From CAZPHU01 sp964586285 (GTDB taxonomy: Bacteria > Fibrobacterota > Chitinivibrionia > Chitinivibrionales > CAYFVL01), in assembly GCA_964586285.1 (NCBI GenBank), contig CAZPHU010000016.1, forward strand, positions 1 through 51,183: a stretch of DNA of 51,183 bases, written 5' to 3'. Positions 33,914 through 42,513 of the stretch are shown here, in pieces (positions within the stretch are counted from its first letter, which is position 1; every line of letters starts with the position of its first letter). The translations under genes and the position numbers were made by a program. The notes below the pieces were generated by a model, which searched no databases, was not told the DNA's origin, and saw only the letters and a list, made by a program, of their open reading frames with translations.

Positions 33914-34339
33914 ATGGCGCATAGCGGAATTTTCCCCCAAGTTATCACGTCTATCGGCATTGCGCTGAGAAATTTCTTTTTAGACAGACTGGTGGATATT
34001 ACAAATTCCACCCATTTCAAGCCACGAATCGATGTTGTGGAAGAAGGCGATGTGTACCATCTAAAAGCGGATATGCCCGGAGTAGACAAACAAGATTTAT
34101 CGGTTAAGATACAAAAAGATGTACTTTCGATTTCAGGTAAACGCAAGCTCAGCTTACATCGAAGCGAACACCTTGATCACAGCGAAAGGGAGTACGGCAA
34201 GTTCAGTCGTTCTCTGAAGCTTTCTCACCACGTTGATCCCACGCAGGTGACTGCTTATTTCCAAAACGGGATCCTTGATATAGCACTCAAAAAAAGCGAG
34301 CGAGAGGAAGTACAGGCATACACAGTCGATATATACTGA
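33914..34339 (+). CDS. Small heat-shock protein Hsp20 (alpha-crystallin family)
   Basis: A 141-aa chaperone; the second ATG (33914) is used because AAGGAG lies eight bases upstream, while the ATG at 33908 is too close. The alpha-crystallin domain (about 35-130) shows 'PRIDVVEEGDVYHLKADMPG', 'LSVKIQKDVLSISGKR', 'EREYGKFSRSLKLSHHVD' and the 'FQNGILDIALKK' signature. It binds unfolding proteins without ATP. A hairpin follows the stop. Confidence 0.95.
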   Translation: MAHSGIFPQVITSIGIALRNFFLDRLVDITNSTHFKPRIDVVEEGDVYHLKADMPGVDKQDLSVKIQKDVLSISGKRKLSLHRSEHLDHSEREYGKFSRSLKLSHHVDPTQVTAYFQNGILDIALKKSEREEVQAYTVDIY

Positions 34340-34344
34340 CAAAT

Positions 34345-34379
34345 AAGATGGAGACCCGATCTGTCGACGTCTCCATCTT
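34345..34379 (+). terminator. Stem-loop after hsp20
   Basis: Perfect 11-base stem AAGATGGAGAC/GTCTCCATCTT (34345-34355 and 34369-34379) with a 13-base loop, six bases after the hsp20 stop. It lacks a T-run. Confidence 0.55.
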
Positions 34380-34548
34380 CATCTAATGCATACCGTCCCT
34401 CAGACTCTGAATCTACTTTGACCGCCTCAATGGTTAGGATAATTCATGGATTAACTTACCGCCATTCTCTTTACTCGCGCGAGCGGTATTGTCATCAGGT
34501 GCTCATAACCGACACGGCCGTTACTCCCATCACCAAACTCTCTTTGCA

Positions 34549-34923
34549 TCAGAGCTGATAGAGCATCTGCGTGTATTCTTCAGGCAGGTTGGTGAAAACA
34601 TCCTCCATTTCCCCTTGACTTACCGCCTCCTGCAAAACCTGCATGACGGCATTGGTCTCTTCGACCGCACGGCCGTATTCCAGGCCCGTTCGCTGAGCCA
34701 CATGGTCGTAAAACTCCTCAAGAGGATATGTGCCGAAATCGGATGCTCTGGATATTATCTGTCCCAGTTCTTTTGGCAACTGCTGAGCCACTTTCTTTGC
34801 CTCCACTCGCCCTATTCTTTCCCCAAGGGTATAAACAGTCGCCGAGAGAGCCCTTATCGCCTCTTCACTGGATTCGATATGTGCCTTCTGTTTCACTTCC
34901 AATACCATCTCTTCCAATCGCAT
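34549..34923 (-). CDS. DUF2267 family protein
   Basis: A 124-aa helical protein. N-terminal half: 'SSEEAIRALSATVYTLGERIGRVEAKKVAQQLPKEL' (in part: RALSATVYTLGERIGRVEA, AQQLPKELG). C-terminal half: 'YPLEEFYDHVAQRTGLEYGRA', 'QVLQEAVSQGEMEDVFTNLP'. The repeated helix-'LP' pattern is that of DUF2267. Function unknown, often found near stress genes, as here next to hsp20. GGGAGG lies six bases before the ATG. Confidence 0.8.
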   Translation of the reverse strand: MRLEEMVLEVKQKAHIESSEEAIRALSATVYTLGERIGRVEAKKVAQQLPKELGQIISRASDFGTYPLEEFYDHVAQRTGLEYGRAVEETNAVMQVLQEAVSQGEMEDVFTNLPEEYTQMLYQL

Positions 34924-35039
34924 ATCGATCCTCCCTTCATAAGTAGCCTATTTAATAGAAAACCGCAAAACATGTACCAGAGGAATGGAACGTGTTTTGC
35001 TTAAGGTATCTGATCGCCGCCAATTTTCGAGGTATCCGC

Positions 35040-35573
35040 ATGTCAACTCTTGTAAGAATCATTCCAATAGGAGCCGTCCGATCCATAAGTTTGGAGCGGA
35101 TCGGCATACTGCTTGGTAAGAAGCTTGGCAAACCTGTCTCAATCGGACCGCCGATACAGGTGCCCGAAAAGGCCTTCGATGAAAAACGTGGCCAATATGT
35201 GGGACCAACCCTGATTTCTAGATTGATGAGACTGCACACAAAAATCGATGATGATGTTCTGGGGATCGTCGAGCTTGACTGCTATGCACCGGGACTGACA
35301 TACGTGTTTGGGCAGGCATCGATGCGCACACATACGGGATTCATCTCTTTAACCAGATTGATGGAAAGCTTCTACGGGCGTTTGGATAATGAATCAATCT
35401 ACATTGAACGCATTCTTACCGAATGTATTCACGAGCTGGGGCACATGTGGGGCCTGGGACATTGCGCTGATCCTCTGTGTGTAATGCATTTTTCGAATAC
35501 ACTAAGCGATACGGATTATAAACAATCTCGATTCTGTGAACAATGCCAGGGACGGCTTCATGATAACGATTGA
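35040..35573 (+). CDS. amzA: Archaemetzincin-family zinc metallopeptidase
   Basis: A 177-aa protein; the ATG at 35040 is chosen because GAGGT precedes it. The zinc-binding metzincin motif HELGHMWGLGH is followed by the archaemetzincin Cys set: Cys right after the third His, 'CVMHFSN' (Met-turn) and 'FCEQC'. This distinguishes archaemetzincins from other metzincins. Catalytic Glu is present. The substrate is unknown; family activity is aminopeptidase-like in the few studied members. First of three overlapping genes; its end overlaps rtcA by 14 bases. Confidence 0.93.
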   Translation: MSTLVRIIPIGAVRSISLERIGILLGKKLGKPVSIGPPIQVPEKAFDEKRGQYVGPTLISRLMRLHTKIDDDVLGIVELDCYAPGLTYVFGQASMRTHTGFISLTRLMESFYGRLDNESIYIERILTECIHELGHMWGLGHCADPLCVMHFSNTLSDTDYKQSRFCEQCQGRLHDND

Positions 35574-36627
35574 TGGAAGCTACAAATCGGGTTCGGGGAC
35601 ATTTGTTCGCGATATAGTTCCTTTGAGTATACTCTCCGGCGAACCGGTAAAAGTTGTCAATATACGCGCAAAACGTGACAGACCCGGCCTTCGCCCTCAG
35701 CACCTCAAGGCCATTCAGGCGGCATCCGGTATGTGTAAGGGGCGGCTTAGGGGTGATCAGGTCGGTTCCCGTGAGATAAGCTTTGCACCGGGAGAACAAA
35801 TATCGGGCGGTAAGTATCACTGGGACATAGGTACGGCCGGATCGGCGAGCCTGCTTACGATGTGCGTACTGCCTTTGGCCCTGTATGCCGACAGGATATG
35901 TGAGTTTGACGTTGTGGGCGGATTGTTTCAGGACCATGCGCCGTCTGTTTTTCATCTTAAATACGTATTGTTTCCTTTACTTGCCCGGATGGGAATAGAA
36001 GCAGATCTTGAGATTATCCGTCCGGGATATGTTCCCCGCGGCCTTGGACATATACGTGTGAGGGTTACTCCTCTTAAGAGCCCTCCTCTTGCCCTTCAGC
36101 TCAAGGAGCAGGGATCTATTCGCTCCATAAAAGGAGTCGCACTCTCTTCCCATTTACGAGAAAGAAAAGTTTCCTCCCGGATGGCAAGCGCCTGCTCTAA
36201 CGAGCTTTTCTCCAAAGGAAATTCTGCATCATTTGATATCAAACACGATACGCTCAGCCATCCGGCATTCAAAGAACCCTCGGTTCAACCGGGAGCGGCG
36301 CTGGCCATAAGGGCGAATACCTCAACCGGATGCATTATCGGGGCCGATATGGCCGGAGCGCGGGGCAGACCGGCCGAGTTCATAGGCCGCGAAACAGCCC
36401 GTCATCTTTTGGAAGATCTCTCCGGTGGAGCAACCGTCGACAGGTTTTGTGCCGATCAACTGATACCGTTTGCAGCACTGGCCTGTGGAGTGTCGGAATT
36501 TATCATCCCTTCTCTTACTGAACATGTTGACTCACGGTTGTGGCTTGTGAATACTATTTTGGGTACAACTTTTGAGCTTGAAGCCTCACGGTTAAAAATC
36601 AAAGGAAAAGCATATGAGCGACAGTAA
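35560..36627 (+). CDS. rtcA: RNA 3'-terminal phosphate cyclase RtcA
   Basis: A 355-aa protein. It starts at 35560 with 'ITIDGSYKSGSGTFVRDI' (conserved IDGS...GSG) and continues 'VVNIRAKRDRPGLRPQHLKA', 'DIGTAGSASLLTMCVLPLAL', 'PRGLGHIRVRVTPL' and 'FCADQLIPFAAL'. The adenylated catalytic His aligns with His322 in 'SLTEHVDSRL'. RtcA converts RNA 3'-phosphate to a 2',3'-cyclic phosphate using ATP. It is not next to rtcB or rtcR here; it overlaps the archaemetzincin gene upstream and a ribonuclease gene downstream by 14 bases each. Confidence 0.93.
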   Translation: MITIDGSYKSGSGTFVRDIVPLSILSGEPVKVVNIRAKRDRPGLRPQHLKAIQAASGMCKGRLRGDQVGSREISFAPGEQISGGKYHWDIGTAGSASLLTMCVLPLALYADRICEFDVVGGLFQDHAPSVFHLKYVLFPLLARMGIEADLEIIRPGYVPRGLGHIRVRVTPLKSPPLALQLKEQGSIRSIKGVALSSHLRERKVSSRMASACSNELFSKGNSASFDIKHDTLSHPAFKEPSVQPGAALAIRANTSTGCIIGADMAGARGRPAEFIGRETARHLLEDLSGGATVDRFCADQLIPFAALACGVSEFIIPSLTEHVDSRLWLVNTILGTTFELEASRLKIKGKAYERQ

Positions 36628-37591
36628 GCATCACTATATTCACATCAGAGGAATATATGCTACCGCATTAAGCTGCCTGCTGTGCAAACGAAATTTTCGT
36701 ATAACCCGCCCTTCCGATAATGTCCGTAGGCGACTGGAAGCGGCGGGACTGCCTTTTTATGATGATTCACCCGATATTTACATGAACGATCGTGAAGATC
36801 GGCAGGGTGTTCATGTAATCGGAGAATTCAGGAAAGTCATGGATACAGTCGTTGCGCTTCGTGATGCCTCGGCCGATATAGTTTGGTTCCCCTCATCCAA
36901 GTTCAATGATTACCAAGCAGAGGTTTTGTTTCCAGGATTTACTAAAAGGTATTTCGATCGGGTCCGCAGCACTTTAACTCCAACCATCAGGGGTCATCAC
37001 CTGCTTCGTCTGGTTGATTCCGACCGTGTAGACGAGGTCGAAAAAGATCTTCACCAAAACTATTGCGTTTCGGCAGGAAAAGATCTTGAATATGAACTTA
37101 TCTGGAAAAGGCTCGATTTAGGGACTCCGATTCGTCTTGAGCACATGAAACCTAACGGAAGATGTACCACACTTCGTCCGGGAGTAATCGATAGAATCGA
37201 CAAAAAGGGAAAATCATTGATAGTTCGACGAACCGGTTTTGAGGAGCTGGGTGAATACGAGGGGCTTGAGGTTGCTCGTGAGAAGGGAGATTTTGATCTT
37301 GTGGAAATCAAGTCGGGTAGCTGGAGCTATGCTCATCATTATTACAGGAAAGATTTCAGCCCCAAAGGAATCTATATCAATGCAAATACTCCTCTTGAGT
37401 TGTATCCAGGCCTGATAAGGTATGTTGATCTGGAGCTTGATCTGGTCATTTGGCCGGATCAGACACGAAAGATAGTCGACAAAAGAGACCTCGATGAATC
37501 GACTCCGTTTCTAACTCCCCAGTTGAAGAGACGGACTTACCGAATACTTGAACACCGCAAGCGTATTGTTGAAACCGTAAACATTATCTGA
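36614..37591 (+). CDS. FAU-1-type ribonuclease (RNase E/G-like + DUF402)
   Basis: A 325-aa protein. The N-terminal region 'IHIRGIYATALSCLL', 'DNVRRRLEAAGLP' and 'MNDREDRQGVHVIGE' matches archaeal FAU-1 proteins, which combine an RNase E/G-type S1 fold with a C-terminal DUF402 domain. The latter is seen here as 'SWSYAHHYYRKDFSPKGIYIN', 'YVDLELDLVIWPD' and 'DKRDLDEST'. Archaeal FAU-1 binds AU-rich RNA and has ribonuclease activity. AAAGGA eight bases before the ATG; the start overlaps rtcA by 14 bases. Bacterial occurrence beside rtcA suggests RNA end-processing (inference). Confidence 0.88.
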   Translation: MSDSKHHYIHIRGIYATALSCLLCKRNFRITRPSDNVRRRLEAAGLPFYDDSPDIYMNDREDRQGVHVIGEFRKVMDTVVALRDASADIVWFPSSKFNDYQAEVLFPGFTKRYFDRVRSTLTPTIRGHHLLRLVDSDRVDEVEKDLHQNYCVSAGKDLEYELIWKRLDLGTPIRLEHMKPNGRCTTLRPGVIDRIDKKGKSLIVRRTGFEELGEYEGLEVAREKGDFDLVEIKSGSWSYAHHYYRKDFSPKGIYINANTPLELYPGLIRYVDLELDLVIWPDQTRKIVDKRDLDESTPFLTPQLKRRTYRILEHRKRIVETVNII

Positions 37592-38336
37592 TAAACAGCT
37601 TGTACTGAAAATTCTATTGGTAATCCGATATACTTGGGTAATGCAGGTGGTCACTAGACGGCAATCACGGAGTATGTCCGTGATTGCCCGCTCCAAATGA
37701 TGGAGAAACTCGACTAGACGTGTGCGATGAGGTACCAGGACGAGTTGAATCACAAAGGGAATTGTTTGATTCCGATATTTCGCCATTCTCAAGGTCGCAA
37801 CAGGTATGCCAATAAGGGGTACGTTAAAGGATCGAAAGCCGGAGCCGCAATTTTCCCAACTGTCATATTGATTTATTCGCATATTTTTATTCGGCTGTTC
37901 TCACTTTCCGACCACACACGTTGGCATTTTGATTGCTTCGGTAATACTTACAAGTGGGTCTTTGTTTCTAAATCCTTGAATTTTTGTTTTTGCCTTTTTG
38001 CCGGTCTTTATCTTTGCGATTTGCCCAATCATGAATTCGAATACTATATTGATGATTATATTACCTAATGTAAAGGGTGGGTCATTTGGGTTTGGCGGAG
38101 GGTTTAAGAAAAAAATGCTTTGACCGCCCACAGGCAAATGCTCCCGTGAACAGCACGGGGCTTACATACCGAAGCTCAGAGTGTGCAAACCCAAGAATGC
38201 GAGGCAAAACGCGGCGTGGATTACCCGGGGCTTCCAGTAATATTTAGGTGAAAATCCACCGGCATAAATAAGGGGAAAATTTGGCAGAGCTTCTCCCCGG
38301 CCCGCTCCGACAACAGAATATCACGAAGCCTGAAGC
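37592..38336. other. Long non-coding stretch with a perfect hairpin, possible intron or element debris
   Basis: 745 bases without a supported gene. A perfect 12-base stem GGCAATCACGGA/TCCGTGATTGCC with a 5-base loop lies at 37660-37688, 68 bases after the ribonuclease stop. The stretches 37640-37730 and 38130-38230 (including a GTGAACAGCACGGGGCTTAC block) look like structured RNA such as a degraded group II intron domain I, but I cannot prove it. Short open frames here have no ribosome site. Confidence 0.4.
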
Positions 38337-38903
38337 ATGGCGGGGGGTGGTAAACTGGATCAAAGTATTCGTGACGATATGAAAAAGGAAACTCCCAGAG
38401 AGGCTGCTGTGTCGGTGGTGATTTGTTTATCCGACGACCCGGAATATCTCGTCCTGAAACGGGCCCTTCATCCCGATGATCCCTGGTCGGGTCATTACGC
38501 CTTTCCCGGTGGTGGATACGAATCACACGATCGATCCATGCTCGATTGCGCTATTCGGGAAACCCAGGAGGAGTGTGGGCTGCGCCTTGAATTCGCTCAA
38601 ATGGTCAAGGCGTTGCCGGTCAAAATGGCCGGCAACTATCTGGGTAAGCCGGTTTCGGTCTACCCGTTTGTTTTCCAAATACAGGAGAAACCGCGCCTTA
38701 AACTTCATCCCCCGGAAGTAGCCGGGTATGAATGGCTTTCACTGTCGTATCTACGGGATTGCAAGAATCACACAAGCAAGAACATGTCTCCACGCTTTCC
38801 GTCAAGGCAATTCCCGTGTATTATGGTGAAGCATGGGTATGTTTGGGGGTTTACCTATGAGCTTCTCATGCAGATTCTGGACACCGACTGTCATCTGAGC
38901 TGA
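38337..38903 (+). CDS. NUDIX hydrolase, CoA-pyrophosphatase (NudL)-like
   Basis: A 188-aa protein. The NUDIX box reads 'FPGGGYESHDRSMLDCAIRE' followed by TQEECGL. The metal-binding REx2EE is intact, and the Asp-x-Ser placement with a non-Glu at the usual first Glu matches NudL/YeaB-type CoA pyrophosphatases. The C-terminal beta region 'PVSVYPFVFQIQEKPRLKL' and 'HPPEVAGYEWLSLSYL' fits too. The start is uncertain: neither the ATG at 38337 nor the one at 38379 has a ribosome site. The gene follows a long non-coding stretch. Confidence 0.82.
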   Translation: MAGGGKLDQSIRDDMKKETPREAAVSVVICLSDDPEYLVLKRALHPDDPWSGHYAFPGGGYESHDRSMLDCAIRETQEECGLRLEFAQMVKALPVKMAGNYLGKPVSVYPFVFQIQEKPRLKLHPPEVAGYEWLSLSYLRDCKNHTSKNMSPRFPSRQFPCIMVKHGYVWGFTYELLMQILDTDCHLS

Positions 38904-39111
38904 CCTGAGGCGCGGATTACGGTAAAACGGTAAATATAGAAAATGCAGGCTCTGTATTGCCGGACGTATTTATCATAAATCATATTAAGCAGATGCTTTT
39001 GCCCGCATATATCTTTATACTATAAGAGAAAAAAAAGTATAGATAGTTGCGATAAATTCAAAGTAAGGTCCATAAGTGCCTGCTTTAATACCGCTCAATA
39101 AGGAACTAAAA

Positions 39112-39900
39112 GTGAAAAAAACAAGATTACTCCTTCCGATATGCACGATATTTCTTCTTTCCTCCTGTCTTCTGGAAGAAATCACCAACATTGATAATAA
39201 CCAATCGGAACTAACGAGCGAAGAGGTAATCAGCGGGCTCAAGACGGCTCTGTCGGTTGGAGTGGACACGGCTGCGTCGCGTTTGGGACGGACGGACGGT
39301 TATCTGATGAATAAAGCGGTGGAAATCGTTTTACCGCCGGATGTATCGCAAGCGCTTTCATTTGTTGAGGGTATACGGTCAAATATTAGTTGGATTTCGG
39401 CTGTTGATTCGTTTCTAAACCTCGGAGACAAACTTCATCTTACCATGAATCGCGCCGCTGAGGAGGCTGCCTCCTTATCCGCGCCGATTTTCAAAGACGC
39501 GATCACCTCCATGACCATAGCCGACGGATTTGGGATTCTAAACGGCCCCGATACGGCGGCCACAACATACCTTCGGGAAAAAACATATACCCCCCTCTCA
39601 GATGCCTACACCCCCTTAATCGATGATAAACTTTCCAGCGTAGGCGCCACCAGGGTGTGGAACCAAACGGCTCAAATTTATAATCAGCTTGCATCGGCAT
39701 ACAATAGTGCAAGAGCTTTAAACAGCGGTCTGGCCGATCTTCCGGTCAGCTCGCTTAACACCGATCTTGCCCAATATACCACCGAACATGCGCTGGACGG
39801 TCTTTTCTATATGGTGGGCGAAGAGGAGCAGCGTATCCGAGAGGATCCCGTCGCACGGGTTACGGACATTCTAAAGAAAGTATTCGGGTCGCTGGACTGA
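39112..39900 (+). CDS. DUF4197 family lipoprotein
   Basis: A 262-aa protein. I choose the GTG at 39112 because AAGGA lies seven bases upstream and it yields a clean lipoprotein signal ('KKTRLLLPICTIFLLSSC'). The mature part matches DUF4197: 'LTSEEVISGLKTALSVGVDTAASRL', 'DGYLMNKAVEIVLPPDV', 'LHLTMNRAAEEAASLSAPIF' (key residues), 'GPDTAATTYLREKT' and 'TTEHALDGLFYMVGEEEQRI'. Function unknown, presumably attached to the inner leaflet of the outer membrane. Confidence 0.88.
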   Translation: MKKTRLLLPICTIFLLSSCLLEEITNIDNNQSELTSEEVISGLKTALSVGVDTAASRLGRTDGYLMNKAVEIVLPPDVSQALSFVEGIRSNISWISAVDSFLNLGDKLHLTMNRAAEEAASLSAPIFKDAITSMTIADGFGILNGPDTAATTYLREKTYTPLSDAYTPLIDDKLSSVGATRVWNQTAQIYNQLASAYNSARALNSGLADLPVSSLNTDLAQYTTEHALDGLFYMVGEEEQRIREDPVARVTDILKKVFGSLD

Positions 39901-39940
39901 TATCGAATTTCATTTTACCATATACAGCTTAGCCCGTTGA

Positions 39941-39968
39941 GGCTTCTAAGAAACGAATAATAGAAGCC
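39941..39968 (+). terminator. Weak stem-loop after the DUF4197 gene
   Basis: GGCTTCTA (39941-39948) pairs with TAGAAGCC (39961-39968), 12-base loop, 40 bases past the stop, no T-run. Confidence 0.35.
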
Positions 39969-40132
39969 CTTATCCGCCTCTTTAAACATGACTTCATTCA
40001 GTAGCCATTTTGGATATATCAGGAAAATTTGCCTTAATATTGTCTCACCGGCAACACAGCTTGACAACTTGCACAGTGAATTTATCGGCTTAGGTTGAGA
40101 GCCTCAAAACCGGTCTGGCCGTAAAGCCTTAA

Positions 40133-40360
40133 AAGAAGCGTCGATTGATTCCAGAGACTTTCGAATGGATCGAAAAAAACGGCTACAAGGTATCAGACGA
40201 GCCTCGGGAGTCTTATATCGACGGAATGTGGAATAAAGAGGAACCGGAAGAGTGGCTGACTGAAATACAAATCCCGGTCACCGATAACAGTGACTTGTTT
40301 ACAGATGAGTGCGGCACCCATGGAGGTGCCGCACCTGATTTTTATAGACAAGTGTACTGA
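40133..40360 (+). pseudogene. C-terminal fragment of a GyrI-like / AraC effector-binding domain
   Basis: The open stretch reads 'IPETFEWIEKNGYKVSDEPR', then 'ESYIDGMWNKEEPEEWLTEI' and 'QIPV'. This is the standard end of the GyrI-like small-molecule-binding domain of AraC/MerR regulators. An in-frame stop (40130) lies just upstream and the remaining 100+ residues of the domain are absent. The frame also runs on through a terminator hairpin, which suggests a lost stop. A relic of a deleted gene. Confidence 0.7.
40309..40343 (+). terminator. Terminator at the end of the GyrI relic
   Basis: Perfect 10-base stem GTGCGGCACC/GGTGCCGCAC (40309-40318 and 40325-40334), 6-base loop, then CTGATTTTTAT. 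It may also end the minus-strand GH45 transcript. Confidence 0.8.
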
Positions 40361-40377
40361 CGCGTTTGCCTTTGTTG

Positions 40378-41667
40378 CTAGTGCCCAATTTTGGAAATAT
40401 TCTTTATCTCCTGCGGGCAAGGGACTTTCTTATATACGACATCCGGATTATTGCCCATTTTAAACCATTCGATATACCATTCACAACCCCGCATCAGGTC
40501 GGCCTTATCTCCAAATGCCTGCTGACACATGTTGCGTATGCAGCCCGCGTTGTCTCCGCATGTTGCCCGAAATCCTCCATATTGTACACCTAGAGGCGCA
40601 TTATTCCACTGACGTGAACAGCCGTTGAACTGACCGACACCACCTCCCGGAATAAGAAGGTCAAATGCATCGTATCCCCCGTCTCCGATGTTGATTACCT
40701 GGACAATCATTTGCTTACCACTAAGCTCTCCCTGAAAATCTAGCTGGAAACAGTCTCCACACTGAACACCATGGTTATTGAAGGCTGCCCATCCGTAAGA
40801 CACTTTACTGCTGATTTCCAGCGGGGCATAATCCATACATTGAAAAGCCGGGCCTCCCTCACAGCTGCTTTTTGCATTCGGGTCATGCAGAGTGCTTCCG
40901 TCAATTTTGCACATCCTCATATTCGAATGCCAGCCGCAATGCGGCTTACAACAATCCCAGTATCGTGTGGTACTTGCCTGCTTTCCGTTTACAACAGGGG
41001 GAAGACCTTCATTGTTTGTGTTTTCGCTTTTCAGCACAATATCGGGTATGTTTGCCGTATAACTTTGAATACCAACTCGAGAAGTCCGGTAGCCATCTTT
41101 GCTAACCTCAAGGGTATCGACATGCTGCTGTTGGGCGGTGGATTGTTTTTTGAATGACTTTCCAGTCAACACCCCCGGCCCCGCAATAGAAAATGTCTGA
41201 TCGTTCAGATTCATCACCCTGAAAACGGTTGTCCAGTTGTCGATTCGCAATCTGACAATATATGCGGCCGTTCCCAGGGCATCCGGCAGAATCTTACTTT
41301 TGGGAGTTTCCTTTCCTCCGATCTCTTTTAACACCCTGTTGATAATCTGCCCCTTGATGTCGAAAACTTCGATACGGACCTCTTTGCGTTTTTCGGGTAG
41401 GTTAAAAGAAAGTGTTCCGTTATGGAATGTGATCGAATTGGAAATCCGTTCGGAGGGAAAAACGTCCGTAATATTCATATTGATGAAATACTTGCCTTCC
41501 CAATCCGTTATGACCGATGAATCGGCCTTGATCAATCTTACCTTCGCCCCTTGAATTCCCCGGTCATTTTCATCAACAACTCGTCCGTTTAGTCCCTGCT
41601 GACTGTAACTTTGTGAAGAGCTTATGAAAAGAATCGCGGCGGCTAAACTTACGGCTTTCTTTACCAT
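40378..41667 (-). CDS. Secreted GH45 endoglucanase with N-terminal regulatory-like and sorting-like modules
   Basis: A 429-aa protein with a signal peptide ('KKAVSLAAAILFISSSQSYSQ'). Residues about 25-65 form a carboxypeptidase-regulatory-like module ('GRVVDENDRGIQGAKVRL'). Residues about 80-160 resemble a C-terminal sorting domain placed internally ('FHNGTLSFNLPEKRKEVRIE', 'FDIKGQIINRVLKEIGG'). From about residue 235 comes the GH45 core: TTRYWDCCKPHCGW with the nucleophile-side Asp, and 'GGYDAFDLLIPGGGVGQFNG' with the second catalytic Asp. Many Cys form the usual disulfides. It hydrolyses beta-1,4-glucan with inversion. GH45 is uncommon in bacteria but known in Fibrobacter. Confidence 0.93.
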   Translation of the reverse strand: MVKKAVSLAAAILFISSSQSYSQQGLNGRVVDENDRGIQGAKVRLIKADSSVITDWEGKYFINMNITDVFPSERISNSITFHNGTLSFNLPEKRKEVRIEVFDIKGQIINRVLKEIGGKETPKSKILPDALGTAAYIVRLRIDNWTTVFRVMNLNDQTFSIAGPGVLTGKSFKKQSTAQQQHVDTLEVSKDGYRTSRVGIQSYTANIPDIVLKSENTNNEGLPPVVNGKQASTTRYWDCCKPHCGWHSNMRMCKIDGSTLHDPNAKSSCEGGPAFQCMDYAPLEISSKVSYGWAAFNNHGVQCGDCFQLDFQGELSGKQMIVQVINIGDGGYDAFDLLIPGGGVGQFNGCSRQWNNAPLGVQYGGFRATCGDNAGCIRNMCQQAFGDKADLMRGCEWYIEWFKMGNNPDVVYKKVPCPQEIKNISKIGH

Positions 41668-42513
41668 TTTTTTCCTTTCTCTTAATCAGGTTATTCCGGC
41701 TCTATTTGCATTCTCTTTTTAGTAAAGATTTCGAATATGGCGAGGAGTACATATATATAGTATGTAGAATGGTTTTTGAGGTTTGGAAATTCTCAGTTTT
41801 CTTTGAATTGAAAAAATTCAACGGAGTGGATTGCACTTTCACGAATATAGGAAAGTTCTTCCCAAAGACCAGTTATGATCACGAAACGGAAGCGACACCG
41901 ACAGCTATAGTGATAACCAAAGAAGGGAAAAAAACGCAATACCCAGTCGATTTGACTGAATCAGGGAAGGCAGCGGGGCATTTCAATTCGATTTTTAGTT
42001 TACTTTCGGTAAGATATACCCCTTTGGCAATGCTGCGGATTCGTTTGTTTATACAGGAGACGGGCTGTATTGATAGTCCCGGAAGGTCTGTAACTCCAAT
42101 ATAAGATTTGTCACCCATAACCGATTGACTCATTATGGAGTTTTTTTCTATTCTCTCGCTGAGGTCTGCCGATGATTATGTTCGCCGCAGGATTCACATT
42201 CACAGCAGGTTTATCCGTCAATTCCCACTACTGACTCTCTGTTGACATAGTACCATGGTCCTGGATGATTCTGTCCCCATCCACTCTGAGAACAAGACCA
42301 CTGCGCCGCATTCTTGTGCCTACCGGATCCTTTCCTGCCTCAGCGTGTCTAAACTCGATACGACTCTGTTGGTGCTCTCCCCCATTTCAGTCGTGTAATC
42401 CTGCCGATACTCCCGAAGCCCTGGATTCGTTTGGGATAATCCAGCACCAGATTACCAAATTCAACCCTGAGGATACCCTTAAAAGATGTGCCCTGGGCTT
42501 CGTTTATCGCCGC
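41668..42513. other. Intergenic region between two glycosidase genes
   Basis: About 845 bases. Open frames on both strands (for example 41706-42104) have no ribosome site and do not resemble proteins, apart from a short protein-like stretch near 42410-42510 on the plus strand that I cannot identify. No repeat or RNA gene recognised. Confidence 0.45.

Noticed and set aside
37901..38137. Minus-strand frame with TTG start and proline-rich start
   Set aside because: No ribosome site, no family; lies in structured non-coding sequence.
40081..40135. Possible cyclic-di-GMP riboswitch (CCGTAAAGCC block)
   Set aside because: The first conserved half (GGCAAACC region) and the tetraloop receptor pattern are absent.
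41706..42104. 132-codon plus-strand frame between the GH45 and GH43 genes
   Set aside because: No ribosome site and no recognisable domain; composition changes abruptly along its length.
42410..42510. Protein-like stretch (IIQHQITKFNPEDTLKRCAL) on the plus strand
   Set aside because: Too short, runs into the opposite GH43 gene, and I cannot identify a parent family; may be a relic.
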